Notes: a model not told the origin generated them from the letters alone. A stretch of 61,797 nt of DNA from Geminisphaera colitermitum TAV2 (GCF_000171235.2 NZ_ABEA03000110.1:1-61797); one strand, 5' to 3'. Positions 26,685 through 34,799 are shown, counted from the stretch's first letter. Numbers and translations are program-made.

Positions 26685-27595
26685 GTCGTGATGGCCTCCG
26701 TGATGTTGACGCCGATGCAGCCGTTTTGCTTGCCCAGTTCCATTGCACGAAAGATTGCGGCGAGGGAAATGGCGGACGTGCCACCGGCGATGAACTGGAT
26801 GGCGTAGTTGCGATCCCAAGCGGTCTTGTCGAAGGCGAGGGCGCGGTGTTCATCGGGCGTGATTTTCGCGCCCGTGTCGGGGTGGTGCATTTTCTTCCCG
26901 GCCAGCTCGGCATCCCAAGCGTCAACGCGGTGGATTTTCAGACCATACTCCGATGTGTAAAAATTTCCGCGCGCATTTGGCGTGAATTCTGTTCCCTCTT
27001 TTGGGAGCAACATCTCGTAAGAATAATGGGCGTCGTCGGGCGGCGGCGTAGTGGCGAGGCGGAGACGGAATTGTGGATTCGACTCCATGAACGGCTCAAT
27101 CGCTTCGAGCACATCCTGACAATTGGGCCAGCGCCCGAACTCGTCACCGATGATGTGACCGGTCCAGCCGACCGCCGTGTTTGGGTTGGGTGCGATGACA
27201 CGTGTGCGGCTGCACGTTGTGCGGTCATGCCAGAGTTTCGCCTCCAACTTGGAGTGTTCAAACAAGTCACAAAAACCGTCGAAATCGATGGTATCGGCGT
27301 TGGTCTCCAGCTTGAGATCAGCGGCGGCGGCGACGGCCTTGATGCGGGCGAGGTGTTCGCGCCACGACTGCGCTTCCTTCACAATGATTTCGGTGCCGAG
27401 CGCGATGGCGGCGGAGATGATTGAAGTGAGCACGCCGGGCGTTTCCATCATCCAGTCGAGGGCTTCGTTGCTGAGCAGGTAGCTCTTTCCGCCCTGCCTG
27501 CGCCACACGTAGGCGAGACGGCGCAAGGGATGGCGAAACCCGGCACGTTGGTAGGCGTAGAACGGGACCACGCCGGTATTCTTGTCCTTACTCAT
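26681..27595 (-). CDS. Large terminase, ATPase part (split Mu gp28)
   Basis: 304 aa from the Met at 27595, which has a GGAGG-type site about 8 nt upstream. Walker-A-like WRRQGGKS (residues 31-38), Walker B GHIIGDEF (Asp151-Glu152), and the motif LRLATTPPPDDAHY match the packaging motor of gp28-type terminases. The frame stops at the linker that normally leads to the nuclease domain, right at the methyltransferase start. It overlaps the upstream gp27 gene by 8 nt. Confidence 0.88.
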   Translation of the reverse strand: MSKDKNTGVVPFYAYQRAGFRHPLRRLAYVWRRQGGKSYLLSNEALDWMMETPGVLTSIISAAIALGTEIIVKEAQSWREHLARIKAVAAAADLKLETNADTIDFDGFCDLFEHSKLEAKLWHDRTTCSRTRVIAPNPNTAVGWTGHIIGDEFGRWPNCQDVLEAIEPFMESNPQFRLRLATTPPPDDAHYSYEMLLPKEGTEFTPNARGNFYTSEYGLKIHRVDAWDAELAGKKMHHPDTGAKITPDEHRALAFDKTAWDRNYAIQFIAGGTSAISLAAIFRAMELGKQNGCIGVNITEAITT

Positions 27596-28238
27596 TTCCC
27601 CCTCCAGTCGCTTCCGTTTCGCCAAACATCAACAGGCGGAGTTGCTCCACTTTGACGGACGGCTTGGATTTTGAGTCTGCAATTTCAGCGGCCTTTTTAT
27701 CGGCGTAAAACTTCAAAAATGCCTCGCAGGTTTTCACCTGAAATTGTTTTTCGGAGAGGGCAACCTGTCGCTCGCGTTGATCAAGAAGGCGTTCGCGCTG
27801 GCGTGATTTTCGCGCCTCAAGATCGGTGCCGCGCAAGGCAACGAGGGACTTGGTGAGCGCCCCCAGATCGTCGGGGCCGGAGGCTTCGATGGCCTCCAGA
27901 ATCTTGCCGCTGAGGATTGCTGCGCCGCCCTCGGTCAGATCGCCGCCAGCGGCCTTGCCGAGCTTCGCGGCATAAGAGGAAAGTTCTTTGAGATGGGAAA
28001 CTTTTTCACGTTTTTCGCACCAATCGGCGTAACCACCCTGCCTCCATTCACTGAGATTTTGCGGAGTGACCGGCTCCTCGCCAAAGTGTTCGTCCAACAC
28101 GCGCAACACGGCTTCTTGGTTGTTGAGCCAGGGCAGGATTTTCGACGCCGGTTCGCCGTTCATCAGGCGATGATTGACCTCCTCACGGATGGCGAGGGGC
28201 AGGCGGGCGATTTTTCCTTTGCGTGTGATTTCAGACAT
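27588..28238 (-). CDS. Small terminase subunit (Mu gp27-like, DUF3486)
   Basis: 216 aa. The N-terminal RLPLAIREEVNHRLMNGEPASKILPWLN and QNLSEWRQGGYADW are hallmark blocks of the Mu gp27/DUF3486 family (DNA-binding helices). A helical, charged C-terminus follows (LEARKSRQRERLLDQRERQVALSEKQFQVKTCEAFLKFY). It recognises the packaging site and recruits gp28. It is preceded by a C16 run on the coding strand about 20 nt from the ATG. Confidence 0.88.
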   Translation of the reverse strand: MSEITRKGKIARLPLAIREEVNHRLMNGEPASKILPWLNNQEAVLRVLDEHFGEEPVTPQNLSEWRQGGYADWCEKREKVSHLKELSSYAAKLGKAAGGDLTEGGAAILSGKILEAIEASGPDDLGALTKSLVALRGTDLEARKSRQRERLLDQRERQVALSEKQFQVKTCEAFLKFYADKKAAEIADSKSKPSVKVEQLRLLMFGETEATGGGNE

Positions 28239-28258
28239 TGTGGAGAGAGAACGCGGGA

Positions 28259-28274
28259 GGGGGGGGGGGGGGGG
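28259..28274 (-). repeat. C16 tract upstream of gp27
   Basis: Sixteen consecutive G on the + strand (C on the coding strand), between the tail chaperone T frame and the gp27 start. It is one of the longest members of the C-tract family of this window. Confidence 0.9.
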
Positions 28275-28289
28275 AGCTTAGGCGGGAGA

Positions 28290-28475
28290 TCAGGGAGCGA
28301 AAGTTTGGGTGAGTTGCGCGATTTGCGCCTTTTCGACGTAGGTCGGACCTTTGGGCTTGTTGCCGTAGCGGGCGGAGATTGCGGCGTAGAGTGCGAAAGC
28401 TTGCGCAAGCGGGAAATCGAGTGCGGTTTGCAGCGGGCAGGAGTATTCGCTCATGAGCGTATCAAGCATCGTCAA
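28290..28475 (-). CDS. Tail assembly chaperone, T extension (reached by -1 frameshift)
   Basis: This frame has no good start of its own (first candidates TTG/ATG at 28475/28469). It is open back through the A-run at 28527-28535 in the gene above. A -1 shift there would give a 213-aa G-T fusion: 135 codons of G, then 78 residues beginning GSEGSLFRDIGNGLGWVLTM. The C-terminal part (QTALDFPLAQAFALYAAISARYGNKPKGPTYVEKAQI) resembles the T domains that contact the tape measure protein in tailed phages (inference). Confidence 0.75.
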   Translation of the reverse strand: MTMLDTLMSEYSCPLQTALDFPLAQAFALYAAISARYGNKPKGPTYVEKAQIAQLTQTFAP

Positions 28476-28930
28476 AACCCAGCCGAGGCCGTTGCCGATG
28501 TCTCGGAAGAGAGAACCTTCGCTTCCTTTTTTTTTGCGGGCGTGATGAGCGTCGCAAAGGCGGCGTTGATGATGGTGGCGATTCTTTTGCCGAGGTCGCC
28601 CAGTGTGCTTGGCGGGATGCTGTCGAACATTTCGGCAACGGCATCGTCAAAGGCGGCGCGACCTTTTGCAAAAGCTGCGCGGGAAGTTTGCGGAGGGGTC
28701 GCAAGGATGTAAGCAACCTCCATGATTTCGGAGACAGAGATGTCGGTGTCGGGCGTGATCTGTTGATCCGCGAATGGCGAGTCGAGACGTTCGAGAAGGA
28801 GAAAATCAGAGATGGAAAGCGGGCGCAGTGTGAGATTGGCGACAGTGAGCGGTTCGGGCGCGAAGGCATCCAGCACTTCGTTTGGAGTGCGTTTTCCACT
28901 GGCGATTTTCGAGATGGTTTTCGCGGACAT
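28472..28930 (-). CDS. Tail assembly chaperone, G-like
   Basis: 152 aa from the Met at 28930; the longer upstream frame was rejected because it is a shadow of the spanin gene. The sequence (LTVANLTLRPLSISDFLLLERLDSPFADQ ... ISVSEIMEVAYILATPP) has the layout of siphophage tail-assembly chaperones. The codons AAA AAA AAG near residue 134 form an A AAA AAG slippery heptamer in the correct phase, so this is the product made without frameshifting. Confidence 0.7.
   Translation of the reverse strand: MSAKTISKIASGKRTPNEVLDAFAPEPLTVANLTLRPLSISDFLLLERLDSPFADQQITPDTDISVSEIMEVAYILATPPQTSRAAFAKGRAAFDDAVAEMFDSIPPSTLGDLGKRIATIINAAFATLITPAKKKEAKVLSSETSATASAGF
28526..28535 (-). promoter_or_regulatory. Programmed -1 frameshift site A AAA AAG
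   Basis: On the coding strand GCA AAA AAA AAG G. A run of nine A followed by G contains the dnaX-type heptamer A AAA AAG in the X XXY YYZ phase of the G frame. The -1 frame is open for 78 codons beyond it. Transcriptional slippage on A9 could give the same product. Confidence 0.75.
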
Positions 28931-28937
28931 GACGTTG

Positions 28938-29228
28938 TTATTTGGCGGTGGCGGTATTGCGGTTGCGTTCTTCGGCGAGGGCGGCGGCGAGGTTTTGGGC
29001 CTCGCGTTCGCGGGCCTCGTAGCGGGCGGGCGAGTGCCAGACTTCATCCACTTGAGGGAGGTATGTCCCGTGCATCGTTTGCACCGGTTGCCCGGCGGGG
29101 AGCGCCAGCGTTGGCGGCTGATACAGCATCCGCGAGAACGCGGCGTTTGTGGAGCAGCCGCTCATGCAGGAGATCAGCACAAGCGTGATCAGCAGGATCA
29201 GTGCTGAGGCGAAGTTTTTTGATTTCAT
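28938..29228 (-). CDS. Outer-membrane spanin-like lipoprotein (Rz1-like)
   Basis: 96 aa from the Met at 29228. A hydrophobic signal (FASALILLITLVLISC) ends in a lipobox-like LISC (Cys21), with a second Cys at 25; a Pro-containing tail follows. Its start lies inside the gene at 29044-29334 in another frame, the typical Rz/Rz1 overlap. It probably anchors in the outer membrane and pairs with the inner-membrane partner during lysis (inference). Confidence 0.6.
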   Translation of the reverse strand: MKSKNFASALILLITLVLISCMSGCSTNAAFSRMLYQPPTLALPAGQPVQTMHGTYLPQVDEVWHSPARYEAREREAQNLAAALAEERNRNTATAK

Positions 29229-29334
29229 TGTCCAGTTCCTCGCATTCGCGCTCAACGCGGTCGGGGTAGCGCAGCGCATAGATGTAAAGCGCGGACGCAG
29301 CCGCACGGAAAAACCATTCGAGCGCACCCCACAT
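29044..29334 (-). CDS. Inner-membrane spanin-like protein (Rz-like)
   Basis: 96 aa. An N-terminal membrane segment (LEWFFRAAASALYIYALRY) is followed by a charged coiled-coil-like region (RVERECEELDNEIKKLRLSTDPADHACADLLHERLLHKRRVL). Shorter than most Rz proteins, but the size, topology, overlap with a lipoprotein gene and position behind the holin all fit. Family not recognised directly. Confidence 0.5.
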   Translation of the reverse strand: MWGALEWFFRAAASALYIYALRYPDRVERECEELDNEIKKLRLSTDPADHACADLLHERLLHKRRVLADAVSAANAGAPRRATGANDARDIPPSSG

Positions 29335-29346
29335 GTTTGCCGCTTG

Positions 29347-29553
29347 TTAGTTGCTGGTGGTGGTTTCGGCTTCGGTGATTTTTTCACCGGTCTTTTTTCG
29401 GGCAAGGATTGTCCAGACGACACCGATCAAGGTGGCGGCGGCACCGGCTCCGGTGGCGATTTCCGAACTGCTGGCCAGCCCGGATGAAGTGAGGAAGCCA
29501 CCGCCAAAGGTGAGCCCCTGCTGGATGAGTTTGATGATCGTTTCTTTATTCAT
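29347..29553 (-). CDS. Putative holin (Pam3-gp28-like)
   Basis: 68 aa, one strong C-terminal membrane helix (ATGAGAAATLIGVVWTILARKK) plus a weaker N-terminal hydrophobic stretch (LIQQGLTFGGGFLTSSGL) and a charged tail. This layout fits the small Pam3-gp28-type holins. It begins the holin-spanin group. No endolysin gene could be recognised next to it. Confidence 0.6.
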   Translation of the reverse strand: MNKETIIKLIQQGLTFGGGFLTSSGLASSSEIATGAGAAATLIGVVWTILARKKTGEKITEAETTTSN

Positions 29554-29674
29554 TGTATTTGGATTTCACTTACATTTGACCGCCGGAGCCGCACCATGCT
29601 CCGGCGGGTTATGTTAGCTATGTAATCGCCCGCGTGGTGTTGACGGTGCGCACAGCACCGCGCGGGAAAGTGTG

Positions 29675-29968
29675 TCAGGTTCCCGCGCCTCCGCGTTCGT
29701 GTGCGAGGACGCCGGCGGCGCTTGCCTGATAGTATTTGGTCGCGCCCATTTCGTGGGGGATTTCGCGAACGTGACCGAGGGACACGAGAAAGGAGAGGGC
29801 TGCGCTGGTGTCGGCCACGGCAAAAGCGAAGTCGAGTAGTTGAGTGCGCACTACGCGGCGCTGAATCACATCAGCGGGGAGGGCGACTTGCTGGGAAATT
29901 GCGAGCTGTTCGCGGACGGCAAAACGCAAGTCTTCGCGCTGGGTTTGGGTGAGGTTGGGGCTAGTCAT
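29675..29968 (-). CDS. Small prophage protein of unknown function
   Basis: 97 aa from the Met at 29968, which overlaps the stop of the upstream membrane-protein gene by 8 nt. Predicted helical with winged-helix-like spacing (LRFAVREQLAISQQVALPADVIQRRVVRTQLLDF ... AALSFLVSLGHVREI). It might be DNA-binding. No family recognised. Confidence 0.55.
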   Translation of the reverse strand: MTSPNLTQTQREDLRFAVREQLAISQQVALPADVIQRRVVRTQLLDFAFAVADTSAALSFLVSLGHVREIPHEMGATKYYQASAAGVLAHERGGAGT

Positions 29969-30392
29969 GACGGCTTGAGGGGGAACCTTCGATGCGTCCG
30001 ATGGCACGTTCGATTGTCTGGACGTTTTGGGTGAGTGAGGTTTGCAGCCGGTCGAAGCGGGTGTTGATTTCGGCTCGAACGCCTTCGATGCGGTCAAAAA
30101 TATCCTTCGAAGATTTCGCGGTGTAGGAACGCTGGGTGGAAATGTCGCGTTCCAGCTTTTGTTCGAGAATCGTCATGCGTTCCTCGTTACGTTTATTGAG
30201 CTGAGTCAACAGGTCGATTGAGGCGGTGAGCTTACTCAAATCCACGTCCACGGTCGGCTGGCGACGGCGGCGTTGGAAAAACCCATCAACCTTGTCGGCG
30301 AGGGCAACGAGAGTGAACAGACCCAGAACGAGCATTCCCAAAAACATGGGATCAGGCGATGTGGGCGTTTCGGAAATTGCGGCGAAAATCAT
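29961..30392 (-). CDS. Membrane protein with coiled coil (Mu gp25/DUF2730 position)
   Basis: 143 aa. One membrane helix (MFLGMLVLGLFTLVALADKVDGFF, about residues 16-40) and then a long coiled coil (ASIDLLTQLNKRNEERMTILEQKLERD ... ) ending in a highly charged tail. In Mu-like phages a similar small membrane coiled-coil protein precedes the terminase genes, so equivalence is suggested by position and topology only. Confidence 0.6.
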   Translation of the reverse strand: MIFAAISETPTSPDPMFLGMLVLGLFTLVALADKVDGFFQRRRRQPTVDVDLSKLTASIDLLTQLNKRNEERMTILEQKLERDISTQRSYTAKSSKDIFDRIEGVRAEINTRFDRLQTSLTQNVQTIERAIGRIEGSPSSRHD

Positions 30393-30507
30393 GACCGCAT
30401 CTTAGCGTCCCCCCTCCTCCTCCGCATCTGGCTTTGGCACGGTTGCGGGGGACTGGCTGGTTTTGATTCGAGTTGGTTTGGATTGGATTGGTTTGAAATA
30501 AAAATGC

Positions 30508-30577
30508 CCTGCCTCTCCTTTTCCGTCGCACGATATTTCCCTGATCATGGAGGACAGAATGCTGGCGGAGAGGCAGG
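30508..30577 (-). terminator. Terminator after the 849-aa gene
   Basis: An 11-bp perfect stem (GGAGAGGCAGG at 30567-30577 with CCTGCCTCTCC at 30508-30518) with a 48-nt loop. On the - strand the stem is followed by GCATTTTTA. It separates the 30.6-34.7 kb transcript from the membrane/lysis genes. Confidence 0.55.
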
Positions 30578-30588
30578 TGGGAAAGTGG

Positions 30589-33138
30589 TCAATCGTCGCC
30601 GGTAGCGTCCGCTTCGGGGGAGGACAAATCCACGTCACACCAGCCCTCGGTGATGAGGGTGGAGAACGCGGGGTCGGTGACAGCGAGCACGCGCCACGGG
30701 GTAGCGAGGATAGCGTTGGCGCCGTTGGCTGCTGCACTTTCGGGGGTTTCTTCCATCGTAACTTGCGCGTGGTCTTCGCGGTGATGGACCGTCCCTTCCG
30801 TTTCAACGCGGGTGTATTCCTGACATTCGAGGTAGTTGGATTTTGCTCCAGCGGCTATCTGGGCATCGGTCAGGCCGGTGTTGTCGTAATGCGTAGTCAC
30901 GGTAAGGGTCAGCGATGCGTCTTCGTTCTGGGTTTGCTCTGTCACCGGGGGGCCGTTTTGCACGAGTTGGAATGTGTTGGGGACGATGCTGTAGGGGTCG
31001 CGAATATCGACGGGCTGACCATTGATCGTGTCGCCGGCGGGCCAGTCTTGGACATTGCCTGTGGTGTGTTCCCATGTCGCGAGAACGGGGGTGGGTACGG
31101 AGCCGCTTTCTTTCTGCTGTTGCCAGAGTGCGCTGGTGCCGCGCTCGATTTCGGTGGTGAGGTAGATTTTTCCGTCAGGACCAAGAGTTTTGCCGCTCGT
31201 GCTCGTTGGGTAGTCCTGCATTTGCGCTTCGATGCGGATGTAGTTGTGCGCCTGTTCTGGTGGGATTTCGTCTCCGTCCGGCGATGTCAGCGAGATGATG
31301 CCGTTCCAATCCTTGTAACAGAAATCGTCAGGGAGGACGGTGGCGTCTGACTGGCCGGGGATCGCCGGGCGCACTACCATCTCAACGGGTGCGGATTCGC
31401 CGCGCAGTCCGGCGGTGGGGGGAAAGACGAGGGGTTCCGCCGGATCGCTCACAGCCCCGGCCTGATGGTTGCCTGTAGTTTTGGCCCAATACGTTTTCAA
31501 CCTCCCGACAACTTTCCAGCCTGCTCGCCTGTCGCGAGCGACCACGCGCAAGCGAACGTAGTGGTAGGCGCGGCGTCCGAATTGAGTGAGGTTGGCGATG
31601 TGCGCAAACACCACAGTGTCATCGTTCGTGAATCGTCCTGTCGGGAAAACATAATCAACGCCTTGGCTGGCGGTGATGTTTGGCTTCTCGTAATCGACCC
31701 AACCGAACTCCGACCACGAATGCGGGATGGGGCGCATATAGCGGGTGATGGTCTTTTGCGTGTAGGAGCAGGCAAACTGCGCCGGCGGCTCGTCTTCGCC
31801 CTGCAAGGGATAGGATGCACCGCTGAGTTTGCCGACCAGCATCACGGGGAGCGGGGGGGGGAGGGGGGGGGGACCGATGCGTTTGACCGCGTGCGTGTGG
31901 GTGACGCGCCCCAGCGAAGCTGCCAAGGCACGCGGCATGGTGAGCCTGTGTCGGTAGCGGATCAGGCAAAGGCGAAAGGTATCCGCGCCGTTTGCGGCCA
32001 AAAGCAGTGAGGGGGAGGCGACATAGAGATTGGGGCAAAAAGCAACGCCGCCGGTCACATCCTTTCTGGCATGGTAGGGGGATATGAGAGCATTGTAAGG
32101 GTCCGTGCTGGGCGGCACGCTGGCCCAGTCTGTCCCGTCCGTTGCCCAACTGTGTATCCACTCCGCCATTATCTCTGGCGTGATCGGATCAGACCATGTT
32201 TCGTGCAAGGCACGGTGCCATTTTCTGTTTCTGTTCCCGTTTTCCGAAGTGACATCTGACTTGTAGTCAAAATCCACACCGTCGAGTCGGCGTGTGCAAT
32301 TGGCTAGGGCCATCAAATCCTTCGCGAATTGGGACATGGCTGCGGCACGCTCTTCGGTCGTCATGTTGGCCCATCCCGGCCCGCCTTCGGGATTTTGCGG
32401 GAAACCATTCCAGCTCCCATTTTTTTCCGACCAAGCATCATATGCTCTGTCCAAGTAGGATGACAGGTCATCGTTGTAGCTAAGTTCACTGCCACCTATT
32501 GGCACACCTGATGGCCATCCTTCTGACACATCGTCAGGGTCCGGGCCCGAAAGTGCCTCATGATTTTCGACTTTGTGTTCGACCCCATCTGTCCACGTGA
32601 TGGCGACGGTGGTTTTCCAGTTCCAGGATGGATAGGGATCGCGCTGTGAGACGCTCCACCCCGCCTCGCCAGAGGCAGTGCCATCCCATACCCATGCGCG
32701 GGCAACAGGCGACCATCGCAAGGTGCGTGTCTCCGAGTAAGAAAGATAACTCGAAGATGAGTAGCCATTCGGGGAGTAGGATTCGGAACCACTCCGATTG
32801 ATGACAAAATTCCTAGTGCGAAAAACCGGAGGGGGCACAGTCTGTTCGCGCAGGTTGTGGAAGATAGCATTTGCGTAGAAACGACTCCATCCTCTGTAAC
32901 TCCTCGTGAGGACTGGGAAGGTATCAACAAAGCGGGCGGGCTGGTTGCTCTCACCAAACAAGGCGGTCTTAACGGGTGAATACGCCCGCATCTCGTATTC
33001 TACTGTCGGATACGGGAGGCTGATGCGTGAGCTTGTATCGGCGAGGGTCGTGTTGCCATCAGCGCGGCGGAAAAGCACGCAAGGCGAGGACGGCATAAGG
33101 GCGGGGACGCTGCCTTGCGCGCTGACTTCACGGCTCAT
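30589..33138 (-). CDS. Large prophage protein, probable virion/tail component
   Basis: 849 aa, no signal peptide, rich in Tyr/Trp/Ser and beta-strand-like segments (SGSESYSPNGYSSSSYLSYSE, TRTLRWSPVARAWVWDG, YVRLRVVARDRRAGWKVVG). It contains a proline run encoded by G8-A-G10 on the + strand (about 31853-31871). No family was recognised. Size, composition and overlap (ATGA) with the preceding gene suggest a tail-tip or receptor-binding structural protein, but this is inference. Confidence 0.75.
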   Translation of the reverse strand: MSREVSAQGSVPALMPSSPCVLFRRADGNTTLADTSSRISLPYPTVEYEMRAYSPVKTALFGESNQPARFVDTFPVLTRSYRGWSRFYANAIFHNLREQTVPPPVFRTRNFVINRSGSESYSPNGYSSSSYLSYSETRTLRWSPVARAWVWDGTASGEAGWSVSQRDPYPSWNWKTTVAITWTDGVEHKVENHEALSGPDPDDVSEGWPSGVPIGGSELSYNDDLSSYLDRAYDAWSEKNGSWNGFPQNPEGGPGWANMTTEERAAAMSQFAKDLMALANCTRRLDGVDFDYKSDVTSENGNRNRKWHRALHETWSDPITPEIMAEWIHSWATDGTDWASVPPSTDPYNALISPYHARKDVTGGVAFCPNLYVASPSLLLAANGADTFRLCLIRYRHRLTMPRALAASLGRVTHTHAVKRIGPPPLPPPLPVMLVGKLSGASYPLQGEDEPPAQFACSYTQKTITRYMRPIPHSWSEFGWVDYEKPNITASQGVDYVFPTGRFTNDDTVVFAHIANLTQFGRRAYHYVRLRVVARDRRAGWKVVGRLKTYWAKTTGNHQAGAVSDPAEPLVFPPTAGLRGESAPVEMVVRPAIPGQSDATVLPDDFCYKDWNGIISLTSPDGDEIPPEQAHNYIRIEAQMQDYPTSTSGKTLGPDGKIYLTTEIERGTSALWQQQKESGSVPTPVLATWEHTTGNVQDWPAGDTINGQPVDIRDPYSIVPNTFQLVQNGPPVTEQTQNEDASLTLTVTTHYDNTGLTDAQIAAGAKSNYLECQEYTRVETEGTVHHREDHAQVTMEETPESAAANGANAILATPWRVLAVTDPAFSTLITEGWCDVDLSSPEADATGDD

Positions 33139-33908
33139 GCTGTGGACCTCCGGTTACGGAAGAAAACGACTTCGCGCGCCATCATCACCTTGGGCGGGTG
33201 ATCGGGAATGTCGGCGGCGGTGAATTGCACGTAGCCATTCGTGCCCTGAATGACGCTGCGGAAGGAACCCTGATCGGTGTTGTTGGCGACGGGAGTCTTG
33301 GTTTGCGCCGCTCCGGTGCCCGTAACGCTGACATAACAATAACCGAGGAGCAGTCGGAACTTGAGGCGCCAGCCGGTGGCCGCGTCAATCGGATCGGCAG
33401 TGAGGGCGGGCGTGGACGACGTGTAGGCTTCCTCCTTCAGCCAGACGTGAGTCCAAAGTGGATACTGATTGATCGGGCCGCTCCACTCGCATTCCAGATG
33501 CACGCGGCGGGTCGTCGTCTGCGAGACGTTGCGGGGGATTTCGCACACAGGCGCAATGAAAGGACTCTGAGCATCCACGCGCTCCGGTGTCGAATAATCG
33601 ACTGTCCCGAATGTCAGCCAAAACCGATATGGCACGTTGTCCGGGTCGGTCTGGTCGGTCTCCGGCGCCACCCAGCCGGACGGCGGCGTGGTGGTGAGTG
33701 TCAACGGCGCGATGGGGCTGACAGCGATGCTGGTGGTGCCGCGTTTGGGCCTGTCGATAACCTCGGCGGTGGCACCGCCTGGGCGCACATCCCACGTCAG
33801 GCTTGACGAAGGACGCGGCGTGATCGCTCGCACATAGTCGATCAACTGGTTGAGCGTTTGCGCTCTCACTGGCTGACCTGCACTGACCTTGTTGGGCAAC
33901 GTTAGCAT
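33135..33908 (-). CDS. Prophage protein of unknown function
   Basis: 257 aa from the Met at 33908. It begins MLTLPNKVSAGQPVRAQTLNQLIDYVRAITP, a helical start often seen in phage appendage proteins, followed by a beta-rich body (TRRVHLECEWSGPINQYPLWTHVWLKEEAYT). It overlaps the 849-aa gene by 4 nt, so the two are probably translationally coupled partners in one structure. No family recognised. Confidence 0.7.
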   Translation of the reverse strand: MLTLPNKVSAGQPVRAQTLNQLIDYVRAITPRPSSSLTWDVRPGGATAEVIDRPKRGTTSIAVSPIAPLTLTTTPPSGWVAPETDQTDPDNVPYRFWLTFGTVDYSTPERVDAQSPFIAPVCEIPRNVSQTTTRRVHLECEWSGPINQYPLWTHVWLKEEAYTSSTPALTADPIDAATGWRLKFRLLLGYCYVSVTGTGAAQTKTPVANNTDQGSFRSVIQGTNGYVQFTAADIPDHPPKVMMAREVVFFRNRRSTA

Positions 33909-33918
33909 GGGGAAATTC

Positions 33919-34716
33919 TCAAGCCGTGGAGTTCGCGTAGAGATCGGTGTCGATCTTTTCGGCACCCGTCCATTCGCGCACACGCTGCCACTTGCCATTG
34001 TTGCCCGTGCGCGTGGACTTGTCGGCGGTGGACAACCATTGATAATTGCCCGGCGCGGTCTTAAATGGTTTGGAAGTTCGCCGCTTGCCCATTTGCGTAG
34101 CGGTTGGCGCAAGCCATTCGTTGTTTGTCAGGCGTGCGACCGGCGCGGGGCACACGTAGGTTTCTTGCCCGCGCAGGATCTTTTGCGCTACCTCCTTCGC
34201 ATTGGCCGAAAGCTCCACGGGCTTGCCGTCCTTCCCCGTATATTTGAAGTCCTTTTTGAGTGTGGCATCGTCCTCGCCCTTCCACTTCTCAATGTTCACG
34301 AGATCGGCATTCGTGAGCGCCTTTGTCCCTCCCTCGGAATAACGTGGATGGCTCAAAATACTTGGGTTGAGGTCGATCCACTCGACCTCGTAAACAGGCT
34401 GAGTGCCATCGTCACTTGAGACCCCGCCCGACGAACCCGACTCGTCTTTGATCGTGATCTTCAAAAAACCTCCGCCCTCCTGTCCTGTCTCATCCGGGTA
34501 AACCTCCGTCTGGTCAACGAACCCCGCGTAACCCTCAACCCTCACACCATATTTTGGCTTCTTCGCCTGCGCGGACTTGAACGGCCCATGATAAAGAAGC
34601 TCGGTGGCCGAGCCGCTCGCATTTTCCACGATGCGCGGATAGCCCGGCTGCAACAACAACTCCCGACTCCCATGCCAGCGGTGTTTTAATGAAGACGATC
34701 CAGATGCGTTTGCCAT
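33919..34716 (-). CDS. Prophage protein of unknown function
   Basis: 265 aa from the Met at 34716. Hydrophilic, with GYAGFVDQTEVYPDETGQEGGGFLKITIKDESG and a Lys/Asp-rich middle (KWKGEDDATLKKDFKYTGKDGKPVELSANAKEV). No domain recognised. It is the first gene of a three-gene unit with 33135 and 30589, bounded by terminators on both sides. Confidence 0.65.
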   Translation of the reverse strand: MANASGSSSLKHRWHGSRELLLQPGYPRIVENASGSATELLYHGPFKSAQAKKPKYGVRVEGYAGFVDQTEVYPDETGQEGGGFLKITIKDESGSSGGVSSDDGTQPVYEVEWIDLNPSILSHPRYSEGGTKALTNADLVNIEKWKGEDDATLKKDFKYTGKDGKPVELSANAKEVAQKILRGQETYVCPAPVARLTNNEWLAPTATQMGKRRTSKPFKTAPGNYQWLSTADKSTRTGNNGKWQRVREWTGAEKIDTDLYANSTA

Positions 34717-34732
34717 CCCCCGATCCTGACAC

Positions 34733-34768
34733 AAAAAATCCGCACCCGCATCTCGGCCTGGCACGGAT
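34733..34768 (-). terminator. Terminator after the 34.8-35.7 kb cargo pair
   Basis: On the - strand ATCCGTGCC (34760-34768) pairs with GGGTGCGGAT (34738-34747), including two G-U pairs, followed by six T. Sequence outside and inside the stem is clearly related to the terminator at 47954-47987 on the other arm. Confidence 0.7.
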
Positions 34769-34799
34769 CAGGGGCTTTGGCTAAATACGCGACAAGGGA

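Noticed and set aside
26685-26819. N-terminal extension of the methyltransferase (about 45 aa upstream)
   Set aside because: It is a shadow of the terminase ATPase gene; motif I begins shortly after the Met at 26684, which has the ATGA coupling.
28469-28475. Independent start codon for the T frame of the tail chaperone
   Set aside because: A TTG/ATG here has no convincing ribosome binding site, while the frame is open back to the slippery A9 run, which favours frameshifting.
28931-29047. Pro-rich N-terminal extension of the tail chaperone
   Set aside because: It lies antiphase in the lipoprotein gene; the Met at 28930 gives a normal chaperone N-terminus.
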